From positions 15,434,442 through 15,498,441 of the forward strand of contig NC_064045.1 in assembly GCF_932526225.1 (NCBI RefSeq): 64,000 nt of DNA. Direction: 5' to 3'. A program made the translations under genes and the position numbers. Under the pieces are notes generated by a model that did not search any database, was not told the origin of the DNA, and saw only the letters and a program-made list of their open reading frames with translations. The DNA is from Nematostella vectensis. Its lineage: Eukaryota > Cnidaria > Anthozoa > Actiniaria > Edwardsiidae. Shown one piece after another: positions 22,559 through 35,584 of this stretch. Within the stretch, counting starts at the first letter, position 1, and every line of letters begins with the position of its first letter.

Positions 22559-23964
22559 TGCTGAAGGGAATTGTAATGAAAATTACTTTTAATACTATTG
22601 GTATCGTGATTTATCCCAAGCAAAGTCACCAACGGACTGGAGGTTACATTCGGGAAAAGCTTCAGGGTTACATTCGGGAATTTGTTTTACGAGTGTAACC
22701 TCCAAAAGGTTACAATCGATAATTTTTTTTCCGAATGTAAATTCCAAAAAGTAACATTAGGAAAATAAAACAGTATACTCGGAAAAAAAGGTATATCAAT
22801 CTATCGAGCGCTATGCTCTATGTTAGAATCTACTTAATCAAGTTATCCAAGGAATCTAGTTAGTTCTTGTGTGCATAAAATATGTACAGGATCCTGAACA
22901 AAGCATGAGCACATCAACGATGCTGAGAGTACATAAAAATGTCCCTATACCTTCTTTTTATGTCATGACACACCAAGAACAGTATAATTAAGTATCGATA
23001 TTTAAAAAAAAAAATAAAGAAAAAAAAAATAGGCTATCAGCGGGAATGGAAACCGGGTCGCTGTGTTAGTAGTCAAGTGCCCGCAACGAAAGACTAACGT
23101 GGCATTGCTGAAGGGAATTGTAATGAAAATTACTTTTAATACTATTGGTATCGTAAACTATCCCAAGCAAAGTCACCATCGGACTGGAGGTTACATTCGG
23201 GAAAATCTTCAGGGTTACATTCGGGAATTTGTTTTACGAGTGTAACCTCCAAAAGGTTACAATCGATAATTTGTTTTCCGAATGTAAATTCCAAAAAGTA
23301 ACATTAGGAAAAATAAAACAGCATACTCGGAAAAAAAGGTATATCAATCTATCGAGCGCTATGCTCTATGTTAGAATCTACTTAATCAAGTTATCCAAGG
23401 AATCTAGTAGTTCTTGTGCGCATAAAATATGTACAGGATCCTGAACAAAGCATAAGCACATCAAAGATGCTGAGAGTACATAAAAATGTCCCTATACCTT
23501 CTTTTTATGTCATGACACACCAAGAACCGTATAATTAAGTATCGATATTTAAAAAGAAAAAAAAGAAAAAAAAAAGGCTATCAGCGGGAATCGAAACCGG
23601 GTCGCTGCGTTAGTAGTCAAGTGCCCGCAACGAAAGACTAACGTGGCATTGTTGAAGGGAATTATAATGAAAATTACTTTTAAAACTATTGGTATCGTAA
23701 ACTATCCCAAGCAAAGTCACCATCGGACTGGAGGTTACATTCGGGAAAAGCTTCAGGGTTACATTCGGGAATTTGTTTTACGAGTGTAACCTCCAAAAGG
23801 TTACAATCGATAATTTTTTTTCCGAATGTAAATTCCAAAAAGTAACATTAGGAAAATAAAACAGTATACTCGGAAAAAAAGGTATATCAATCTATCGAGC
23901 GCTATGCTCTATGTTAGAATCTACTTAATCAAGTTATCCAAGGAATCTAGTAGTTCTTGTGCGC

Positions 23965-24290
23965 ATAAAATATGTACAGGATCCTGAACAAAGCATAAGC
24001 ACATCAAAGATGCTGAGAGTATATAAAAATGTCCCTATACCTTCTTTTTATGTCATGACACACCAAGAACAGTATAATTAAGTATCGATTTTTTAAAAAA
24101 AAAATAAAGAAAAAAAAGTAGGCTATCAGCGGGAATCGAACACGGGTCGCTGCGGTAGTAGTCAAGTGCCCGCAACGAAAGACTAACGTGGCATTGCTGA
24201 AGGGAATTGTAATGAAAATTACTTTTAATACTATTGGTATCGTAAACTATCCCAAGCAAAGTCACCATCGGACTGGAGGTTACATTCGGG
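23965..24290 (-). repeat. Rare monomer variant, inverted partner
   Basis: Reverse-complement counterpart of 15990-16350, with GAGTATATAAAA, GCATAAGCAC, AAAAGTAGGC, CGAACACGGG and CTGCGGTAG. A further, more diverged relative lies near 35480-35620 (CGAACACTGG, CTGCGGTAG). The pair is not symmetric about the inversion junction at 22308, so it does not come from a simple palindrome centred there. Confidence 0.83.
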
Positions 24291-27100
24291 AAAAGCTTCA
24301 GGGTTACATTCGGGAATTTGTTTTACGAGTGTAACCTCCAAAAGGTTACCATCGATAATTTTTTTTCCGAATGTAAATTCCAAAAAGTAACATTAGGAAA
24401 AATAAAACAGTATACTCGGAAAAAAAGGTATATCAATCTATCGAGCGCTATGCTCTATGTTAGAATCTACTTAATCAAGTTATCCAAGGAATCTAGTTAG
24501 TTCTTGTGTGCATAAAATATGTACAGGATCCTGAACAAAGCATGAGCACATCAAAGATGCTGAGAGTACATAAAAATGTCCCTATACCTTCTTTTTATGT
24601 CATGACACACCAAGAACAGTATAATTAAGTATCGATATTTAAAAAAGAATTAAGAAAAAAAAATATGCTATCAGCGGGAATCGAACCCGTGTAGCTGCGT
24701 TAGTAGTCAAGTGCCCGCAACGAAAGACTAACGTGGCATTGCTGAAGGGAATTGTAATGAAAATTACTTTTAATACTATTGGTATCGTAAACTATCCCAA
24801 GCAAAGTCACCATCGGACTGGAGGTTACATTCGGGAAAAGCTTCAGGGTTACATTCGGGAATTTGTTTTACGAGTGTAACCTCCAAAAGGTTACAATCGA
24901 TAATTTTTTTTCCGAATGTAAATTCCAAAAAGTAACATTAGGGAAAATAAAACAGTATACAAGGAAAAAAAGGTTCATCAATCTATCGAGCGCTATGCTC
25001 TATGTTAGAATCTACTTAATCAAGTTAACCAAGGAATCTAGTTAGTTCTTGTGTGCATAAAATATGTACAGGATCCTGAAGAAATCATGAGCACATCAAA
25101 GATGCTGAGAGTACATAAAAATGTCCCTATACCTTCTTTTTATGTCATGACACACCAAGAACAGTATAATTAAGTATCGATATTTAAAAAAAAAAAAAAT
25201 AAAGAAAAAAAAATGGGCTATCAGCGGGAATCGAACCCGGGTCGCTGCGTTAGTAGTCAAGTGCCCGCAACGAAAGACTAACGTGGCATTACTGAAGGGA
25301 ATTGTAATGAAAATTACTTTTAATAATATTGGTATCGTAAACTATCCCAAGCAAAGTCACCATCGGACTGAAGGTTACATTCGGGAAAAGCTTCAGGGTT
25401 ACATTCGGGAATTTGTTTTACGAGTGTAACCTCCAAAAGGCTACCATCGATAAATTTTTTTCCGAATGTAAATTCCAAAAAGTAACATTAGGAAAAATAA
25501 AACAGTATACTCGGAAAAAAAGGTATATCAATCTATCGAGCGCTATGCTCTATGTTAGAATCTACTTAATCAAGTTATCCAAGGAATCTAGTTAGTTCTT
25601 GTGTGCATAAAATATGTACAGGATCCTGAACAAAGCATGAGCACATCAAAGATTCTGAGAGTACATAAAAATGTCCCTATACCTTCTTTTTATGTCATGA
25701 CACACCAAGAACAGTATAATTAAGTATCGATATTTAAAAAAAAATTAAAGAAAAAAAAATGGCTATCAGCGGGAATCGAACCCGGGTCGCTGCGTTAGTA
25801 GTCAAGTGCCCGCAACGAAAGGCTAACGTGGCATTGCTGAAGGGAATTGTAATGAAAATTACTTTTAATACTATTGGTATCGTAAACTATCCCAAGCACA
25901 GTCACCATCGGACTGGAGGTTACATTCGGGAAAAGCTTCAGGGTTACATTCGGGAATTTGTTTTACGAGTGTAACCTCCAAAAGGTTACAATCGATAATT
26001 TTTTTTCCGAATGTAAATTCCAAAAAGTAACATTAGGAAAAATAAAACAGTATACTCGGAAAAAAAGGTATATCAATCTATCGAGCGCTATGCTCTATGT
26101 TAGAATCTACTTAATCAAGTTATCAAAGGAATCTAGTTAGTTCTTGTGTGCATAAAATATGTACAGGATCCTGAACAAAGCATGAGCACATCAAAGATGC
26201 TGAGAGTACATAAAAATGTCCCTATACCTTCTTTTTATGTCATGACACACCAAGAACAGTATAATTAAGTATCGATATTTAAAAAAAATAAAGAAAAAAA
26301 AATAGGCTATCAGCGGGAATCGAACCCGGGTCGCTGCGTTAGTAGTCAAGTGCCCGCAACGAAAGACTAACGTGGCATTGCTGAATGGAATTGTAATGAA
26401 AATTACTTTTAATACTATTGGTATCGTAAACTATCCCAAGCAAAGTCACCATCGGACTGGAGGTTACATTCGGGAAAAACTTCAGGGTTACATTCGGGAA
26501 TTTGTTTTACGAGTGTAACCTCCAAAAGGTTACAATCGATAATTTTTTTTCCGAATGTAAATTCCAAAAAGTAACATTAGGAAAATAAAACAGTATACTC
26601 GGACAAAAAGGTACATCAATCTATCGAGCGCTATGCTCTATGTTAGAATCTACTTAACCAAGTTATCCAAGGAATCTAGTTAGTTCTTTTGTGCATAAAA
26701 TATGTACAGGATCCTGAACAAAGCATGAGCACATCAAAGATGCTGAGAGTACATAAAAATGTCCCTATACCTTCTTTTTATGTCATGACACACCAAGAAC
26801 AGTATAATTAAGTATCGATATTTAAAAAAAAATAAAGAAAAAAAAATAGGCTATCAGCGGGAATCGAACCCGGGTGGCTGCGTTAGTAGTCAAGTGCCCG
26901 CAACGAAAGACTAACGTGGCATTGCTGAAGGGAATTGTAATGAAAATTACTTTTAATACTATTGGTATCGTAAACTATCCCAAGCAAAGTCACCATCGGA
27001 CTGGAGGTTACATTCGGGAAAAGCTTCAGGGTTACATTCGGGAATTTGTTTTACGAGTGTAACCCCCAAAAGGTTACAATCGATAATTTTTTTTCCGAAT
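24140..27100 (-). repeat. Multi-monomer block, copy 1 (offset about 11.99 kb)
   Basis: Ordered private variants recur downstream: CGTGTAGCTGCG with AAATATGC (24665-24695/36655-36685); ATACAAGGAAAAAAAGG with GTTCATC (24957/36947); GAAGAAATCATGAG; AAATGGGC; GGACAAAAAGGTACATC (26601/38592); GGTGGCTGCG. The offset is 11,990-12,000 bp. The monomer at 25785 (CAAGCACAGTC) is replaced by another subtype in the second copy, so blocks were patched after duplication. Confidence 0.78.
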
Positions 27101-29559
27101 GTAAATTCCAAAAAGTAACATTAGGAAAAATAAAACAGTATACTCGGAAAAAAAGGTATATCAATCTATCGAGCGCTATGCTCTATGTTAGAATCTACTT
27201 AATCCAGTTAACCAAGGAATCTAGTTAGTTCTTGTGTGCATAAAATATGTACAGGATCCTGAACAAAGCATGAGCACATCAAAGATGCTGAGAGTACATA
27301 AAAATGTCCCTATACCTTCTTTTTATGTCATGACACACCAAGAACAGTATAATTAAGTATCGATATTTAAAAAGAAATAAAGAAAAAAAATAGGCTATCA
27401 GCGGGAATCGAACCCGGGTCGCTGCGTTAGTAGTTAAGTGCCCGCAACGAAAGACTAACGTGGCATTGCTGAATGGAATTGTAATGAAAGTTACTTTTAA
27501 TACTATTGGTATCGTAAACTATCCCAATCAAAGTCACCATCGGACTAGAGGTTACATTCGGGAAAAGCTTCAGGGTTACATTCGGGAATTTGTTTTACGA
27601 GTGTAACCTCCGAAAGGTTACCATCGATAAATTTTTTTCAGAATGTAAATTCCAAAAAGTAACATTAGGAAAAATAAAACAGTATACTCGGAAAAAAAGG
27701 TATATCAATCTATCGAGCGCTATGCTCTATGTTAGAATCTACTTAATCAAGTTATCCAAGGAATCTAGTTAGTTCTTGTGTGCATAAAATATGTACAGGA
27801 TCCTGAACAAAGCATGAGCACATCAAAGATGCTAAGAGTACATAAAAATGTCCGTATACCTTCTTTTTATGTCATGACACACCAAGAACAGTATAATTAA
27901 GTATCGATATTTAAAAAAAAAAATAAAGAAAAAAAATAGGCTATCAGCGGGAATCGAACCCGGGTCGCTGCGTTAGTAGTCAAGTGCCCGCAACGAAAGA
28001 CTAACGTGGCATTGCTGAAGGGAATTGTAATGAAAATTACTTTTAATACTATTGGTATCGTAAACTATCCCAAGCAAAGTCACCATCGGACTGGAGGTTA
28101 CATTCGGGAAAAGCTTCAGGGTTACATTCGGGAATTTGTTTTACGAGTGTAACCTCCAAAAGGTTACAATCGATAATTTTTTTTCCGAATGTAAATTCCA
28201 AAAAGTAACATTAGGAAAATAAAACAGTATACTCGGAAAAAAAGGTATATCAATCTATCGAGCGCTATGCTCTATGTTAGAATCTACTTAATCAAGTTAT
28301 CAAAGGAATCTAGTTAGTTCTTCTGTGCATAAAATATGTACAGGATCCTGAACAAAGCATGAGCACATCAAAGATGCTGAGAGTACATAAAAATGTCCCT
28401 ATACCTTCTTTTTATGTCATGACACACCAAGAACAGTATAATTAAGTATCGATATTTAAAAAAAAAATAAAGAACAAAAATAGGATATCAGAGGGAATCG
28501 AACCCGGGTCGCTGCGTTAGTAGTTAAGTGCCCGCAACGAAAGACTAACGTGGCATTGCTGAAGGGAATTGTAGTGAAAATTACTTTTAATACTATTGGT
28601 ATCGTAAACTATCCCAAGCAAAGTCACCATCGGACTAGAGGTTACATTCGGGAAAAGCTTCAGGGTTACATTCGGGAATTTGTTTTACGAGTGTAACCTA
28701 AAAAAGGTTACCATCGATAAATTTTTTTCCGAATGTAAATTCCAAAAAGTAACATTAGGAAAAATAAAACAGTATACTCGGAAAAAAAGGTATATCAATC
28801 TATCGAGCGCTATGCTCTATGTTAGAATCTACTTAATCAAGTTATCCAAGGAATCTAGTTAGTTCTTGTGTGCATAAAATATGTACAGGATCCTGAACAA
28901 AGCATGAGCACATCAAAGATTCTGAGAGTACATAAAAATGTCCCTATACCTTCTTTTTATGTCATGACACACCAAGAACAGTATAATCAAGTATCGATAT
29001 TTAAAAACAAATTAAAGAAAAAAAAATAGGCTATCAGCGGGAATCGAACCCGGGTCGCTGCGTTAGTAGTCAAGTGCCCGCAACGAAAGACTAACGTGGC
29101 ATTGCTGAAGGGAATTGTAATGAAAATTACTTTTAATACTATTGGTATCGTAAACTATCCCAAGCAAAGTCACCATCGGACTGGAGGTTACATTCGGGAA
29201 AAGCTTCAGGGTTACATTCGGGAATTTGTTTTACGAGTGTAACCTCCAAAAGGTTACAATCGATAATTTTTTTTTCGAATGTAAAGTCCAAAAAGTAACA
29301 TTAGGAAAATAAAACAGTATACTCGGAAAAAAAGGTATATCAATCTATCGAGCGCTATGCTCTATGTTAGAATCTACTTAATCAAGTTATCAAAGGAATC
29401 TAGTTAGTTCTTGTGTGCATAAAATATGTACAGGATCCTGAACAAAGCATGAGCACATCAAAGATGCTGAGAGTACATAAAAATGTCCCTATACCTTCTT
29501 TTTATGTCATGACACACCAAGAACAGTATAATTAAGTATCGATATTTAAAAAAAAATAA

Positions 29560-31740
29560 AAAAAAAAAATAGGCTATCAGAGGGAATCGAACCCGGGTCG
29601 CTGCGTTAGTAGTTAAGTGCCCGCAACGAAAGACTAACGTGGTATTGCTGAAGGGAATTGTAATGAAAATTACTTTTAATACTATTGGTATCGTAAACTA
29701 TCCCAAGCAAAGTCACCATCGGACTAGAGGTTACATTCGGGAAAAGCTTCAGGGTTACATTCGGGAATTTGTTTTACGAGTGTAACCTCCAAAAGGTTAC
29801 CATCGATAAATTTTTTTCCGAATGTAAATTCCAAAAAGTAACATTAGGAAAAATAAAACAGTATACTCGGAAAAAAAGGTATATCAATCTATCGAGCGCT
29901 ATGCTCTATGTTAGAATCTACTTAATCAAGTTATCCAAGGAATCTAGTTAGTTCTTGTGTGCATAAAATATGTACAGGATCCTGAACAAAGCATGAGCAC
30001 ATCAAAGATTCTGAGAGTACATAAAAATGTCCCTATACCTTCTTTTTATGTCATGACACACCAAGAACAGTATAATTAAGTATCGATATTTAAAAAAGAA
30101 TTAAAGAAAAAAAAAATAGGCTATCAGCGGGAATCGAACCCGGGTCGCTGCGTTAGTAGTCAAGTGCCCGCAACGAAAGACTAAGTGGCATTGCTGAAGG
30201 GAATTGTAATAAAAATTACTTTTAATACTATTGGTATCGTAAACTATCCCAAGCACAGTCACCATCGGACTGGAGGTTACATTCGGGAAAAGCTTCAGGG
30301 TTACATTCGGGAATTTGTTTTACGAGTGTAACCTCCAAAAGGTTACAATCGATAATTTTTTTTTCCGAATGTAAATTCCAAAAAGTAACATTAGGAAAAA
30401 TAAAACAGTATACTCGGAAAAAAAGGTATATCAATCTATCGAGCGCTATGCTCTATGTTAGAATCTACTTAATCAAGTTATCCAAGGAATCTAGTTAGTT
30501 CTTGTGTGCATAAAATATGTACAGGATCCTGAACAAAGCATGAGCACATCAAAGATGCTGAGAGTACATCAAAATGTCCCTATACCTTCTTTTTATGTCA
30601 TGACACACCAAGAACAGTATAATTAAGTATCGATATTTAAAAAAAAATAAAAAAAAAAAATAGGCTATCAGAGGGAATCGAACCCGGGTCGCTGCGTTAG
30701 TAGTTAAGTGCCCGCAACGAAAGACTAACGTGGTATTGCTGAAGGGAATTGTAATGAAAATTACTTTTAATACTATTGGTATCGTAAACTATCCCAAGCA
30801 AAGTCACCATCGGACTAGAGGTTACATTCGGGAAAAGCTTCAGGGTTACATTCGGGAATTTGTTTTACGAGTGTAACCTCCAAAAGGTTACCATCGATAA
30901 ATTTTTTTCCGAATGTAAATTCCAAAAAGTAACATTAGGAAAAATAAAACAGTATACTCGGAAAAAAAGGTATATCAATCTATCGAGCGCTATGCTCTAT
31001 GTTAGAATCTACTTAATCAAGTTATCCAAGGAATCTAGTTAGTTCTTGTGTGCATAAAATATGTACAGGATCCTGAACAAAGCATGAGCACATCAAAGAT
31101 TCTGAGAGTACATAAAAATGTCCCTATACCTTCTTTTTATGTCATGACACACCAAGAACAGTATAATTAAGTATCGATATTTAAAAAAGAATTAAAGAAA
31201 AAAAAAATAGGCTATCAGCGGGAATCGAACCCGGGTCGCTGCGTTAGTAGTCAAGTGCCCGCAACGAAAGACTAAGTGGCATTGCTGAAGGGAATTGTAA
31301 TAAAAATTACTTTTAATACTATTGGTATCGTAAACTATCCCAAGCACAGTCACCATCGGACTGGAGGTTACATTCGGGAAAAGCTTCAGGGTTACATTCG
31401 GGAATTTGTTTTACGAGTGTAACCTCCAAAAGGTTACAATCGATAATTTTTTTTTCCGAATGTAAATTCCAAAAAGTAACATTAGGAAAAATAAAACAGT
31501 ATACTCGGAAAAAAAGGTATATCAATCTATCGAGCGCTATGCTCTATGTTAGAATCTACTTAATCAAGTTATCCAAGGAATCTAGTTAGTTCTTGTGTGC
31601 ATAAAATATGTACAGGATCCTGAACAAAGCATGAGCACATCAAAGATGCTGAGAGTACATCAAAATGTCCCTATACCTTCTTTTTATGTCATGACACACC
31701 AAGAACAGTATAATTAAGTATCGATATTTTTAAAAAAAAA
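29560..31740 (-). repeat. 1,091-bp dimer, two tandem copies
   Basis: Two adjacent two-monomer units are nearly identical. ACGTGGTATTGC occurs at 29638 and 30729, and GACTAAGTGGCATTGC at 30180 and 31271, both 1,091 bp apart. The alternating pattern within each unit (AGAGGGAATCG with AGTTAAGTG, then GCGGGAATCG with CAAGCACAGTC) is kept. This is a recent dimeric higher-order duplication. Confidence 0.85.
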
Positions 31741-34700
31741 ATAAAGAAAAAAAAATAGGCTATCAGCGGGAATCGAACCCGGGTTGCTGCGTTAGTAGTC
31801 AAGTGCCGCAACGAAAGACTAACGTGGCATTGCTGAAGGGAATTGTAATGAAAATTACTTTTAATACTATTGGTATCGTAAACTATCCCAAGCAAAGCCA
31901 CCATCGGACTGGAGGTTACATTCGGGAAAAGCTTCAGGGTTACATTCGGGAATTTGTTTTACGAGTGTAACCTCCAAAAGGTTACAATCGATAATTTTTT
32001 TTCCGAATGTAAATTCCAAAAAGTAACATTAGGAAAATAAAACAGTATACTCGGAAAAAAAGGTATATCAATCTATCGAGCGCTATGCTCTATGTTAGAA
32101 TCTACTTAATCAAGTTATCAAAGGAATCTAGTTAGTTCTTGTGTGCATAAAATATGTACAGGATCCTGAACAAAGCATGAGCACATCAAAGATGCTGAGA
32201 GTACATAAAAATGTCCCTATACCTTCTTTTTATGTCATGACACACCAAGAACAGTATAATTAAGTATCGATATTTAAAAAAAATAAAGAAAAAATAATAG
32301 GCTATCAGCGGGAATCGAACCCGGGTCGCTGCGTTAGTAGTCAAGTGCCCGCAACGAAAGACTAACGTGGCATTGCTGAATGGAATTGTAATGAAAATTA
32401 CTTTTAATACTATTGGTATCGTAAACTATCCCAAGCAAAGTCACCATCGGACTGGAGGTTACATTCGGGAAAAACGTCAGGGTTACATTCGGGAATTTGT
32501 TTTACGAGTGTAACCTCCAAAAGGTTACAATCGATAATTTTTTTTCCGAATGTAAATTCCAAAAAGTAACATTAGGAAAAATAAAACAGTATACTCGGAA
32601 AAAAAAGGTATATCAATCTATCGAGCGCTATGCTCTATGTTAGAATCTACTTAATCAAGTTAACCAAGGAATCTAGTTAGTTCTTGTGTGCATAAAATAT
32701 GTACAGGATCCTGAACAAAGCATGAGCACATCAAAGATGCTGAGAGTACATAAAAATGTCCCTATACCTTCTTTTTATGTCATGACACACCAAGAACAGT
32801 ATAATTAAGTATCGATATTTAAAAAAAAATAAAGAAAAAAAATAGGCTATCAGAGGGAATCGAACCCGGGTCGCTGCGTTAGTAGTTAAGTGCCCGCAAC
32901 GAAAGACTAAGTGGCATTGCTGAAGGGAATTGTAATGAAAATTACTTTTAATACTATTGGTATCGTAAACTATCCCAAGCAAAGTCACCATCGGACTGGA
33001 GGTTACATTCGGGAAAATTTTCAGGGTTACATTCGGGAATTTGTTTTACGAGTGTAACCTCCAAAGGTTACAATCGATAATTTGTTTTTCGAATGTAAAT
33101 TCCAAAAAGTAACATTAGGAAAAATAAAACGGCATACTCGGAAAAAAAGGTATATCAATCTATCGAGCGCTATGCTCTATGTTAGAATCTACTTAATCAA
33201 GTTATCCAAGGAATCTAGTAGTTCTTGTGCGCATAAAATATGTACAGGATCCTGAACAAAGCATAAGCACATCAAAGATGCTGAGAGTACATAAAAATGT
33301 CCCTATACCTTCTTTTTATGTCATGACACACCAAGAACCGTATAATTAAGTATCGATATTTAAAAAGAAAAAAAAGAAAAAAAAAAGGCTATCAGCGGGA
33401 ATCGAAACCGGGTCGCTGCGTTAGTAGTCAAGTGCCCGCAACGAAAGACTAACGTGGCATTGTTGAAGGGAATTATAATGAAAATTACTTTTAAAACTAT
33501 TGGTATCGTAAACTATCCCAAGCAAAGTCACCATCGGACTGGAGGTTACATTCGGGAAAAGCTTCAGGGTTACATTCGGGAATTTGTTTTACGAGTGTAA
33601 CCTCCAAAAGGTTACAATCGATAATTTTTTTTCCGAATGTAAATTCCAAAAAGTAACATTAGGAAAAATAAAACAGTATACTCGGAAAAAAAAGGTATAT
33701 CAATCTATCGAGCGCTATGCTCTATGTTAGAATCTACTTAATCAAGTTAACCAAGGAATCTAGTTAGTTCTTGTGTGCATAAAATATGTACAGGATCCTG
33801 AACAAAGCATGAGCACATCAAAGATGCTGAGAGTACATAAAAATGTCCCTATACCTTCTTTTTATGTCATGACACACCAAGAACAGTATAATTAAGTATC
33901 GATATTTAAAAAAAAATAAAGAAAAAAAATAGGCTATCAGAGGGAATCGAACCCGGGTCGCTGCGTTAGTAGTTAAGTGCCCGCAACGAAAGACTAAGTG
34001 GCATTGCTGAAGGGAATTGTAATGAAAATTACTTTTAATACTATTGGTATCGTAAACTATCCCAAGCAAAGTCACCATCGGACTAGAGGTTACATTCGGG
34101 AAAAGCTTCAGGGTTACATTCGGGAATTTGTTTTACGAGTGTAACCTCCAAAAGGTTACCATCGATAAATTTTTTTCAGAATGTAAATTCCAAAAAGTAA
34201 CATTAGGAAAAATAAAACAGTATACTCGGAAAAAAAGGTATATCAATCTATCGAGCGCTATGCTCTATGTTAGAATCTACTTAATCAAGTTATCCAAGGA
34301 ATCTAGTTAGTTCTTGTGTGCATAAAATATGTACAGGATCCTGAACAAAGCATGAGCACATCAAAGATGCTGAGAGTACATAAAAATGTCCCTATACCTT
34401 CTTTTTATGTCATGACACATCAAGAACAGTATAATTAAGTATCGATATTTAAAAAAAAATAAAGAAAAAAAATAGGCTATCAGAGGGAATCGAACCCGGG
34501 TCGCTGCGTTAGTAGTTAAGTGCCCGCAACGAAAGACTAAGTGGCATTGCTGAAGGGAATTGTAATGAAAATTACTTTTAATACTATTGGTATCGTAAAC
34601 TATCCCAAGCAAAGTCACCATCGGACTGGAGGTTACATTCGGGAAAATCTTCAGGGTTACATTCGGGAATTTGTTTTACGAGTGTAACCTCCAAAAGGTT

Positions 34701-35584
34701 ACAATCGATAATTTGTTTTCCGAATGTAAATTCCAAAAAGTAACATTAGGAAAAATAAAACAGCATACTCGGAAAAAAAGGTATATCAATCTATCGAGCG
34801 CTATGCTCTATGTTAGAATCTACTTAATCAAGTTATCCAAGGAATCTAGTAGTTCTTGTGCGCATAAAATATGTACAGGATCCTGAACAAAGCATAAGCA
34901 CATCAAAGATGCTGAGAGTACATAAAAATGTCCCTATACCTTCTTTTTATGTCATGACACACCAAGAACCGTATAATTAAGTATCGATATTTAAAAAGAA
35001 AAAAAAGGAAAAAAAAAGGCTATCAGCGGGAATCGAAACCGGGTCGCTGCGTTAGTAGTCAAGTGCCCGCAACGAAAGACTAACGTGGCATTGTTGAAGG
35101 GAATTATAATGAAAATTACTTTTAAAACTATTGGTATCGTAAACTATCCCAAGCAAAGTCACCATCGGACTGGAGGTTACATTCGGGAAAAGCTTCAGGG
35201 TTACATTCGGGAATTTGTTTTACGAGTGTAACCTCCAAAAGGTTACAATCGATAATTTTTTTTCCGAATGTAAATTCCAAAAAGTAACATTAGGAAAATA
35301 AAACAGTATACTCGGAAAAAAAGGTATATCAATCTATCGAGCGCTATGCTCTATGTTAGAATCTACTTAATCAAGTTATCCAAGGAATCTAGTAGTTCTT
35401 GTGCGCATAAAATATGTACAGGATCCTGAACAAAGCATAAGCACATCAAAGATGCTGAGAGTACATAAAAATGTCCCTATACCTTCTTTTTATGTCATGA
35501 CACACCAAGAACAGTATAATTAAATATCGATTTTTAAAAAAAAAAATAAAGAAAAAAAAATAGGCTATCAGCGGGAAACGAACA

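Noticed and set aside
23229-23444. Recurring 60-88 codon open frames (for example the one containing ECNLQKVT and KIKQYTRKKRY) seen dozens of times on both arms
   Set aside because: They follow the satellite orientation, mostly start at TTG or GTG, change frame with A/T-tract length, and span the GTAAC hairpins. They are repeat by-products, not a protein family.
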